NCBI GenBank assembly: GCA_003402315.1
Contig: QFXI01000004.1
Location: 26,916 to 90,915 of the forward strand
Reading direction: 5' to 3'
Origin: Candidatus Nitrotoga sp. LAW
GTDB lineage: Bacteria; Pseudomonadota; Gammaproteobacteria; Burkholderiales; Gallionellaceae
Length of the DNA stretch: 64,000 bases
The number at the start of each line of letters is the position of its first letter. Position 1 is the stretch's first letter. Shown in pieces: positions 57,161-64,000 of this stretch. The translations under genes and the position numbers were made by a program. Below the pieces are notes generated by a model that saw only the letters and a list, made by a program, of their open reading frames with translations, made no database searches and was not told where the DNA came from.

Positions 57161-58282
57161 ATGAAAATCAGCCAAATCCGTTGGTCTGAGAAAGCTGGAT
57201 GGGAGAAAACTCCAGGAGTCTTAGTAAATGCTGATATGGTATTAGTTTTTGCTGACAATGCTTTTTTTCAAACTGAAACTTGCTATGCCCAGCTACATGA
57301 AATGTTCCCTGAAGCCCGTATTGTTGGTTGTTCGTCTGCCGGTAATGTATTGGGTGTAGAAATCACTGATGGAGATATAGTGGCGACGGCAATCAAGCTA
57401 GAGCATTCCAAGGTTTTACTTACATCGGTTGATGTAGAACCTGTCCAGAATGCGCGGGAGATGGGAATACACTTGATGACCAAGCTGGGTGATCCTGAAT
57501 TACGCCATGTGATCGTTTTTTCTGATGGCCTACTAGTGAATAACAGCGAGCTGGCGAAGGGATTGAATCAAGCGGGCGTATCGGTCACCGGCGGTCTGGC
57601 GGGCGATGGTGAACGGTTTGGAAAGACTTGGGTAATAGCGGATGCACCTGCAAGAACTGGGCGTATTGCTGCCTTAGGCTTTTATGGCGACGTTACTATC
57701 AAAAGCGGATGTTTTGCTGGCTGTGAAGCATTATGTGCCGAGCGGATCATCACCAGATCAGAAGGAAATGTGTTGTATGAGATTGAGGGAAAACCAGCAT
57801 TAGGTCTTTATAAACAGTGCCTAGGCGAACAGGCTAGTGAACTTCCCGCCAGTGGCTTGCGATTCCCTTTAAGCATTCAAGCGACCAAAGCGGACAAGCC
57901 TGTGATACGCACATTATTGGCCGTGGACGAGGTGGCACAAAGCTTGATTTTTGCCGGAGACATGCCTCAAGGCCACCTATGCAAACTGATGCACGCCAAT
58001 TTAGATAACACGTTAGACAGTGCCATATCGGCAGCTGAAGCGGCACAACCTGCCAATCGTGAAGCTGCTGGATTGTGTTTGTTGGTAAGTTGCCTCGGAA
58101 GACGTTTAGTGATGGGGAAGATGGCTGAAGATGAATTGGATATCGTACAAGAAAAACTGGGCGCTGAAACTTATATCACCGGTTTTTACTCTTACGGCGA
58201 ACTGGCTTCGTTCAGTAATGCCATGCCCTGCCAATTGCACAACCAGACAATAAGTTTGACCACTATTTACGAAAATGGTTGA
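57161..58282 (+). CDS. FIST-domain sensor protein 1
   Basis: A 373-residue cytosolic protein with FIST N and FIST C domains, a sensory module. Evidence: KISQIRWSEKAGWEKTPGVL, FPEARIVGCSSAGNVLGVEI, GVSVTGGLAGDGERFGKTWV, VLYEIEGKPALGLYKQCLGE and the C-terminal ETYITGFYSYGELASFSNAM, CQLHNQTISLTTIYE. Some FIST proteins (NosP) bind haem and sense nitric oxide and control a co-encoded kinase. AGGAGG precedes the ATG. It is closely similar to the next FIST gene, a tandem duplication. Confidence 0.88.
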   Translation: MKISQIRWSEKAGWEKTPGVLVNADMVLVFADNAFFQTETCYAQLHEMFPEARIVGCSSAGNVLGVEITDGDIVATAIKLEHSKVLLTSVDVEPVQNAREMGIHLMTKLGDPELRHVIVFSDGLLVNNSELAKGLNQAGVSVTGGLAGDGERFGKTWVIADAPARTGRIAALGFYGDVTIKSGCFAGCEALCAERIITRSEGNVLYEIEGKPALGLYKQCLGEQASELPASGLRFPLSIQATKADKPVIRTLLAVDEVAQSLIFAGDMPQGHLCKLMHANLDNTLDSAISAAEAAQPANREAAGLCLLVSCLGRRLVMGKMAEDELDIVQEKLGAETYITGFYSYGELASFSNAMPCQLHNQTISLTTIYENG

Positions 58283-58328
58283 AACAATAAGTATGGGATT
58301 TTTTAAATAACTAGAACGATGAGATGAA

Positions 58329-58436
58329 ATGAAAATATCCCAAGTGGAATTTTCATACAGGGATTTCATTAAGCACATAGTACGTTTGCATGAAGTGGAT
58401 GGAATGACGGTACTTGAAATGGACAGTTTGCGTTAA
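58329..58436 (+). CDS. 35-codon frame beginning like the FIST genes
   Basis: MKISQVEFSYRDFIKHIVRL, HEVDGMTVLEMDSLR. The first six codons repeat the start of both neighbouring FIST genes (MKISQI, MKISQV), then the sequence differs. It sits exactly between them, so it may be a residue of a third duplicated copy, or a short peptide. No homologue is known to me. Confidence 0.35.
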   Translation: MKISQVEFSYRDFIKHIVRLHEVDGMTVLEMDSLR

Positions 58437-58506
58437 ATGCAGTAATTCGCATTAGATTGATTGTGAATATAATTTTGATGTTTGCTTTATATTGAAGGGA
58501 TATTTT

Positions 58507-59622
58507 ATGAAAATCAGTCAAGTTCGCTGGTCTGAGAAAACCGGATGGGAGCGAGCCTCAAATTTTTTTGCCGATGCCAATTTAGTGTTGGTATTTGCCG
58601 ACAATAACTATTTCCAAACAGAGGGTTGCTATATTCAATTACAGGAGATGTTCCCACAGGCCCACATTGTCGGGTGCTCTACTTCGGGCAGTGTGATGGG
58701 CGTAACCATTAACGATCGGGATGTGGTTGCTACTGCAGTCAAGTTGGAACGGTCTAATATTAAAGTGGTATTAATTGATTTAGATCTGGATATGGGAGCA
58801 GCGGAGTTAGGAATGTCCCTGATGGCAAAGCTGGTTGACTCTGACTTGCGCCATGTGATCGTTCTTTCAGATGGCCAACAAGTCAATGGTAGCGATCTGG
58901 CGAAAGGATTGAACCAAGCGGGCGTACCGGTCACTGGCGGTTTGGCAGGAGATGGTGTGCGATTTGGGAAGACATGGGTAATGGCGGATGCACCTGCCAG
59001 GACTGGGCGCATTGCCGCCTTGGGCTTCTATGGTGATGTCACGGTCAGAAGCGGGTGTTTTGCCGGTTGGGAAGAGTTCGGTGCTGAGCGGATCATCACT
59101 AAATCTGAAGGAAATGTGCTCTATGAGATTGATGGTGAGCCAGCACTGGATCTATATAAAAGATATCTGGGTGAGCAAGCTAATGAACTTCCCGCCAGTG
59201 GCTTGCGATTCCCCATGAGCATCCAAATGACCAAAGCGGACAGGGCTGTAATCCGTACTTTATTAGCAGTAGACGAAGTTGCACATAGCTTAACTTTTGC
59301 TGGTGATATGCCCCAAGGCCATCTTTGCAAACTGATGCGTACCAATCTAGATAACTTGATTGATAGTGCCGGATTGGCGGCTGCTGAAGCCCAGCCAGTC
59401 GACCAGATTGAGACTGGCTTGTGTCTGCTGGTGAGTTGTGTCGGAAGGCGTTTAGTGATGGGGCAAGCGACTGAAGATGAGTTGGATATCGTACAAGAAA
59501 AACTGGGCGCTAAAACTTATATCACCGGCTTCTACTCTTACGGCGAACTAGCTCCGTTTAGCAACATCATGCAGTGCCAATTGCACAACCAGACTATGAC
59601 TCTAACTACTATTTACGAATAA
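58507..59622 (+). CDS. FIST-domain sensor protein 2
   Basis: A 371-residue paralogue of the preceding FIST protein with the same blocks (KISQVRWSEKTGWERASNFF, GCSTSGSVMGVTINDRDVVA, VPVTGGLAGDGVRFGKTWVM, TYITGFYSYGELAPFSNIMQ). By eye about two thirds of residues are identical, with differences clustered in the first 120 residues, so the two may respond to different ligands. I set the start at ATG 58507 (AAGGGA seven bases before); TTG 58492 is also in frame. It ends nine bases before the kinase gene. Confidence 0.88.
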   Translation: MKISQVRWSEKTGWERASNFFADANLVLVFADNNYFQTEGCYIQLQEMFPQAHIVGCSTSGSVMGVTINDRDVVATAVKLERSNIKVVLIDLDLDMGAAELGMSLMAKLVDSDLRHVIVLSDGQQVNGSDLAKGLNQAGVPVTGGLAGDGVRFGKTWVMADAPARTGRIAALGFYGDVTVRSGCFAGWEEFGAERIITKSEGNVLYEIDGEPALDLYKRYLGEQANELPASGLRFPMSIQMTKADRAVIRTLLAVDEVAHSLTFAGDMPQGHLCKLMRTNLDNLIDSAGLAAAEAQPVDQIETGLCLLVSCVGRRLVMGQATEDELDIVQEKLGAKTYITGFYSYGELAPFSNIMQCQLHNQTMTLTTIYE

Positions 59623-59631
59623 ACTTATTCC

Positions 59632-62600
59632 ATGCATCGTTTACTTAAACGTCAGCTACAGCGCCATCTAGGAAAGGACTTTCAGCCTGATGAGACGATG
59701 GGGGTATTTTTAGAGGCCATTGATAACTATTATCAAGAGGTGGACAGGGAGCAACGCTTACTGCAGAACGTTTTACATATAAATACCACCGAACTAAATG
59801 CGGTGAATGAGCATATGCGTATTCAGAACGCTGAAATAACGCGCACTTTGCTCAACACTTTGAGTGATGGTGTATACGCTACCGATATGCAGGGACAGCT
59901 TACTTTCATGAATGCTGCTGCCGAGAAAATCCTCGGTAGAAGTGAGCAAGAGCTTATCGGTCACCCAATTCATGAAATTGTGCAACATCATCTCCCCGAT
60001 GGATCATTATTCCCCGCCGAACATTGCCCACAGTTTATAGTGATTCGGAGTGGTAAATCGATTAATGGTGGGGGCCATTATATCGGGCGTAATGGCAATT
60101 TTATTCCGGTGGAATATTTATCGCGTCCAATCATGGTAGGAGGTAAATTTATTGGGGCACTTGTATCGTTTCAAGATATTAGCCTGCGTCAAGAAACAGA
60201 AAATAATTTACGGATTGCATATGACAACTTAAGAGAAACACTAAGTGAGCTGGAATTCCAAAAATATGCTCTGGATCAGCATGCCATCGTGAGTATGACC
60301 GATCCAAACGGAAGAATTACCTATGCCAACAGTAAATTCTGCGAGCTTAGCCGATATAGTCATGAGGAATTGTTAGGCCACGACCATCGTATCTTGAATT
60401 CCGGCCACCACCCACGCTCATTCTTCAAGGAAATGTGGAAAGTCATCAGCCATGGCAAAATTTGGCATGGCGAGGTAAAAAACCGTCGCAAAGATGGTAT
60501 CTACTACTGGGTGGATTCCACAATCATTCCATTATTGAATGACCAGGGGATACCATTACGGTATATCTCGATTCGTACAGACATTACTGCACGTAAGGAG
60601 ATAGAGATTCAAATAGAAGAACAGCGGGCATTTTACGAGCAGATTAGCGAAACGTTGGATGAAGGTTTGGTTGTGCAGGATGTAAATGGGCGATGCATCT
60701 ACATGAATTCCGAAGCTGAGCGTTTGTTAGGATGGTCACGAGCAGAGCTTGTTGATAGATCTGTGCATGACACAATTCACCCGCAGACAGCAGACGGACA
60801 TCCGTTGATAGAGTGTTATTGTCCAATTATATTAGGGGCGAAAGCAACAGGAGGTGTGCGTCTTGATGATCAAGTTTTTACGCACAAGAATGGTACAGTA
60901 TTTCCGGTAGAAGTGTCTTCCCAAGTGTTTATGCGTAACGGTGTGATCGACTCTATTGTGATGGCATTCCAAAATATTTCTGAACGAAAAAAAAGTGAAC
61001 TTTGCATTCGGCAAACTCAAGAGCGGCTTAATCTTGCTTTAGAGGGCTCTAACCTGGCATTGTGGGATCTAGATGTTGCCAGCGATCGCATTTACTTAAG
61101 CAGTAAATGGGCGGAAATGTTGGGTGGGATACCAGAAGAAACACTGATGACGGTGGAGAGCTTGTTTAATTATATTCATCCGGAAGATCGCGAACAAGTA
61201 CAACGATTGTGGGTGCCTGTTGTGAAAGGGCTGTTACCTCATTATTCGGTTGAGTGTCGAATAAAATGTCGAAATGGCGAATGGTTGTGGGTATACACAC
61301 AAGGTAAGGTAGTAGAGCGTGATGAGACAGGGTATGCGATGCGCCTGACTGGTACCTGTGCTAACGTAACTGAGAGAAGAAGGGCGGAAGATGCGTTACA
61401 TAAGTCTGAGACCAAATTGCGTACACTATATGACTCGACTAGCGATGCGGTGATGCTGCTGGACGAAAAAGGATTCTTTGATTGTAACTTGGCGACATTG
61501 CAGATGTTTGGATGCGTATCACGGGAATATTTTTATTCACAGCATCCAGCAGATTTATCGCCGGAGAAGCAACCTGGCGGCCAGAATTCAATGATATTAG
61601 CGAACAAGCAGATTGCAATAGCAATGAAAGAGGGGAGTAACCGTTTCGAATGGGTGCATAAACGCGCGGACAATGGTAATACTTTTGATGCAGATGTTTT
61701 GCTTAATGTCATGATGCTAGACGGTAGGCCAGTTCTACAAGCAACCGTGCGTGACGTTACTCAACGTAAGCAGGCAGAAAATGTGTTGCGGCAATCGAAA
61801 GTGATCGCGGAACAAGCGAACAAGATTAAAAGTGATTTTTTGGCCAATATGAGCCATGAGATACGTACTCCGATGAATGGCATTATCGGTATGACCGGAT
61901 TGATGCTCGATACTGAATTAAGCCCAGAGCAACGTGAGTATTTGAATTTAGTAAAAGCTTCCGCTGATTCTTTACTCCATATCGTTAACGATATTTTAGA
62001 TTTCTCTAAGATCGAGTCGGGCAAGATGGAAATTGAGAAGGTGGAGTTTTCATTGGAGCGTATGTTGCGCGATACGATAAAGCCGTTAGCAATACGCGCG
62101 CACCAGAAAAATTTAGAACTGATACTGAATATTGCCACCGATGTGCCGGATCGTGTGTTTGGGGACCCTGGTCGTTTGCGCCAGGTTATTGTTAACTTAG
62201 TCAATAATGCCATTAAATTCACGGAATTTGGCGAAGTTGAAGTGTCAGTTCGCCTTGCCGATGATGTGCAAAAAATGAGCGCCAAGTTGAATTTTAGCGT
62301 ACGTGACACTGGCATCGGTATACCTCAAGAAAAATTCCAAACTATTTTTAATTCATTCTCGCAGGCAGACACTTCAACTACCCGTAAATATGGTGGAACC
62401 GGCCTGGGCCTAACCATTTCAGCTCAGATCATTGGATTAATGGGGGGGCAAATTGAATTGGATAGCGAGGTGGGAAGGGGTAGTACATTCCGTTTCACAA
62501 TTGACTTACCAATAAGTTCCGTGGCTGCCTATAGCCAATATCAACGTTTCGGGCAAATGACCGGTATGCATGTTTTGGTAGTGGATGACAACGCCACTAA

Positions 62601-63735
62601 TCGTAAGTTGATGCTCAATATATTAAGTAGTTGGAAGATGTTGCCAACTGTAGTAAGTAGTGGCGAAGAAGCGTTAGCTGAAATGCAGCGTGCAACAGCT
62701 TTAGGCCAGCCTTATTCCCTTGCGATACTTGATTTACAAATGCCGGATATGGATGGTTTTGAGCTGGCTGACCGCATTCGCAGGCATCCACAATATGTTG
62801 AAGCGATCATGATGATGTTAACGTCGGAAGGGCAGCGCGAATATGCGGCGAGATGTCAAGAATTGGGCATTACCAGCTATTTAACGAAACCTGTATCGCA
62901 GTCCGACTTGCTTAATGCCATCATGATCGCGCTAGGCGAGCCAAAGCCACAAATAGCGCAACTCATCACTCATCATTCACTGCGGAAACCGCGACATAAG
63001 CTAAAGTTGCTGTTAGCAGAAGACAATGCGGTGAATCAGGTACTGGCGATCCGGTTACTGGAAAAATCGGGACATACTGTAACCGTAGCAAATAATGGCT
63101 TCGAGGCCGTGCAATACTGGCAGAATGAACAATTTGATGTAATTCTGATGGATATTGATATGCCAGAGATGAACGGATATGAGGCGACCCAGCGTATCCG
63201 CGAGCAGGAACAAAAAAACGGTATGCACACTCCCATTGTCGCAATGACCGCCCATGCGATGGAAGGAATGCGTGATGAATGCTTAAATCATGGCATGGAT
63301 GGCTATCTGTCCAAACCTATTGATACTGTAGCATTGTGGTGCGAACTGGATAAGGTGATGCAAAATATTAAAGGTGAAGCTAGTACACACGCTTTGTCTT
63401 CTGTGCAGTTGCCTGTAGCAGATTTTAAAAAAATACGGCAAACGGTCGATAATAATCGTGAGTTGTTCGATGAGATCGTAAATATATTTCTAGCTGATGC
63501 ACCGCCCTATTTGCAACGTATCAAAACAGCAGTTAATGAAGGAGATGTCACGACAGTACGCCACAGCGCTCACGCGCTTAAAGGCATGGTTGGCGCATTT
63601 GCTGCCGGGCGTACCATGCATGCTGTTACTTTAGTTGAGCACGGAATCGGGCAATCCGAATTAATTGATGCGGTGGCTGAGCTTGAAGCGTCGCTGTCCG
63701 AATTACAAGCTACTCTTCGTTCTTACAAATGGTGA
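59632..63735 (+). CDS. Soluble hybrid histidine kinase with five PAS domains, two receivers and Hpt
   Basis: A 1367-residue sensor kinase with no membrane segment. PAS-type domains cover about residues 75-190, 210-325, 330-450, 465-585 and 590-715. HisKA has His742 in FLANMSHEIRTPMNGI; the ATPase domain has NNAIKFTEF and GGTGLGLTIS. Receiver 1 has Asp1034 (LAILDLQMPDMDG), receiver 2 Asp1174 (VILMDIDMPEMNGY), and the Hpt has His1314 (HSAHALKGMVGAF). A complete His-Asp-His relay is therefore in one chain and can pass phosphate to the HD-GYP regulator. Being cytosolic and next to FIST sensors, it resembles NahK-type kinases. Confidence 0.92.
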   Translation: MHRLLKRQLQRHLGKDFQPDETMGVFLEAIDNYYQEVDREQRLLQNVLHINTTELNAVNEHMRIQNAEITRTLLNTLSDGVYATDMQGQLTFMNAAAEKILGRSEQELIGHPIHEIVQHHLPDGSLFPAEHCPQFIVIRSGKSINGGGHYIGRNGNFIPVEYLSRPIMVGGKFIGALVSFQDISLRQETENNLRIAYDNLRETLSELEFQKYALDQHAIVSMTDPNGRITYANSKFCELSRYSHEELLGHDHRILNSGHHPRSFFKEMWKVISHGKIWHGEVKNRRKDGIYYWVDSTIIPLLNDQGIPLRYISIRTDITARKEIEIQIEEQRAFYEQISETLDEGLVVQDVNGRCIYMNSEAERLLGWSRAELVDRSVHDTIHPQTADGHPLIECYCPIILGAKATGGVRLDDQVFTHKNGTVFPVEVSSQVFMRNGVIDSIVMAFQNISERKKSELCIRQTQERLNLALEGSNLALWDLDVASDRIYLSSKWAEMLGGIPEETLMTVESLFNYIHPEDREQVQRLWVPVVKGLLPHYSVECRIKCRNGEWLWVYTQGKVVERDETGYAMRLTGTCANVTERRRAEDALHKSETKLRTLYDSTSDAVMLLDEKGFFDCNLATLQMFGCVSREYFYSQHPADLSPEKQPGGQNSMILANKQIAIAMKEGSNRFEWVHKRADNGNTFDADVLLNVMMLDGRPVLQATVRDVTQRKQAENVLRQSKVIAEQANKIKSDFLANMSHEIRTPMNGIIGMTGLMLDTELSPEQREYLNLVKASADSLLHIVNDILDFSKIESGKMEIEKVEFSLERMLRDTIKPLAIRAHQKNLELILNIATDVPDRVFGDPGRLRQVIVNLVNNAIKFTEFGEVEVSVRLADDVQKMSAKLNFSVRDTGIGIPQEKFQTIFNSFSQADTSTTRKYGGTGLGLTISAQIIGLMGGQIELDSEVGRGSTFRFTIDLPISSVAAYSQYQRFGQMTGMHVLVVDDNATNRKLMLNILSSWKMLPTVVSSGEEALAEMQRATALGQPYSLAILDLQMPDMDGFELADRIRRHPQYVEAIMMMLTSEGQREYAARCQELGITSYLTKPVSQSDLLNAIMIALGEPKPQIAQLITHHSLRKPRHKLKLLLAEDNAVNQVLAIRLLEKSGHTVTVANNGFEAVQYWQNEQFDVILMDIDMPEMNGYEATQRIREQEQKNGMHTPIVAMTAHAMEGMRDECLNHGMDGYLSKPIDTVALWCELDKVMQNIKGEASTHALSSVQLPVADFKKIRQTVDNNRELFDEIVNIFLADAPPYLQRIKTAVNEGDVTTVRHSAHALKGMVGAFAAGRTMHAVTLVEHGIGQSELIDAVAELEASLSELQATLRSYKW

Positions 63736-63765
63736 TTAATATTATTGGGTAATTTTGGAAGTTTG

Positions 63766-63798
63766 CCGGACGTTGTTTGTAAACCCGGCTTGTTTTTT
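63766..63798 (+). terminator. Probable terminator of the signalling operon
   Basis: GCCGG (63766-63770) and CCGGC (63785-63789) can pair around a 14-base loop, followed by TTG and a seven-T run. The stem is short, so termination strength is uncertain. Confidence 0.45.
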
Positions 63799-63835
63799 TA
63801 CAAAATAACCGTTTATATGTACTAGCTCAGACCTG

Positions 63836-63873
63836 ATCTGACAGTTACCGAATTTTTCGGGTGTCTGTCAGAT
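63836..63873. repeat. Palindromic end of the insertion sequence at the window edge
   Basis: ATCTGACAG (63836-63844) mirrors CTGTCAGAT (63865-63873) and an inner CCGAA mirrors TTCGG. The hairpin borders the transposase stop. A degenerate copy follows the transposase remnant near 17.5 kb. It is a terminal or transcription-stop structure of the element. Confidence 0.65.
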
Positions 63874-64000
63874 TAAATATGGTTTAGATTTTTTCCACTC
63901 CAAACCTGTTTCCCACTGAGTAACGTTTCCAACGGCGTTCTGCCATTACAAACCTTGCCCTGATGAGTTCTTTCATTATTGTAATAATTGAGCCATTCGT
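63873..64000 (-). mobile_element. 3' part of an IS481/IS3-like transposase gene (runs off the window)
   Basis: Read on the minus strand, bases 63998-63873 encode EWLNYYNNERTHQGKVCNGR, TPLETLLSGKQVWSGKNLNH, I and TAA. The stretch NNERTHQGKxCxGRTPxE is the usual ending of integrase-core transposases (DDE) of the IS481 or IS3 type. The frame is intact within the window and the 5' part lies beyond base 64000. The copy is probably functional or recent compared with the decayed copy at 17394-17507. Confidence 0.8.

Noticed and set aside
1..64000. tRNA and rRNA genes
   Set aside because: No T-loop or cloverleaf pattern and no rRNA core sequence was noticed on either strand; a covariance search would be needed to exclude a tRNA fully.

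Overview
The window looks like one chromosome segment of an autotrophic betaproteobacterium, most plausibly a member of the Gallionellaceae/Nitrosomonadales (the Gallionella, Sideroxydans, Nitrotoga type). This placement is inference. It rests on the RuBisCO locus (form I cbbL-cbbS-cbbQ-cbbO with a divergent cbbR), the order aroA-cmk / rpsA / ihfB / lapA / lapB / pyrF, the block rimP-nusA-infB-rbfA-truB-rpsO-pnp, and moderate base composition. No rRNA, tRNA or CRISPR array was recognised.

Layout. 1-4.3 kb: a phosphoribosyltransferase, a graveyard of broken mobile elements (IS630-like head, IS200/IS605-like hairpins, an alcohol dehydrogenase head, a Tn3 transposase tail), an HtrA-type protease, a tiny lysine-rich protein and an HU protein. 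4.3-10.3 kb: tilS, accA, an RpfE-like protein, the lipoprotein exporter lolC-lolD and a small exported protein. 10.5-17.2 kb: the carbon fixation locus on the minus strand, with its LysR regulator divergent. 17.4-27.2 kb: an IS remnant, then the transcription/translation block from rimP down to pnp on the minus strand, with several leader hairpins. 27.2-28.7 kb: a frameshifted secreted protein and a gene-poor stretch.

28.8-35.2 kb is the most interesting part. It is a tight plus-strand operon rmuC - hsdM - hsdS - AAA ATPase (DUF3696 type) - HKD-like protein. There is DNA methylation machinery but no HsdR, and the HsdS has only one target recognition domain. I propose it as a candidate defence system in which an ATPase/nuclease-like pair, possibly with RmuC, replaces the classical restriction subunit.

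35.4-46.2 kb: an AroA-cytidylate kinase fusion, rpsA, ihfB, lapA, lapB, pyrF, a leftover 5' fragment resembling hldE, then an O-antigen ligase and three glycosyltransferases for lipopolysaccharide or capsule. 46.2-55.2 kb: mostly minus-strand housekeeping: a DUF455 ferritin-like protein, rlmD, a VanZ-like protein, a PolB-type exonuclease, the ydbL-ynbE-ydbH envelope lipid-transfer set, a DUF192 protein, sodB and ettA.

56.0-63.7 kb: a signalling module of an HD-GYP response regulator, two tandem FIST-domain sensors and a 1367-residue soluble hybrid histidine kinase with two receivers and an Hpt domain. This resembles NosP/NahK-type nitric-oxide and c-di-GMP circuits. The window ends inside an insertion sequence transposase whose decayed relative lies near 17.4 kb.
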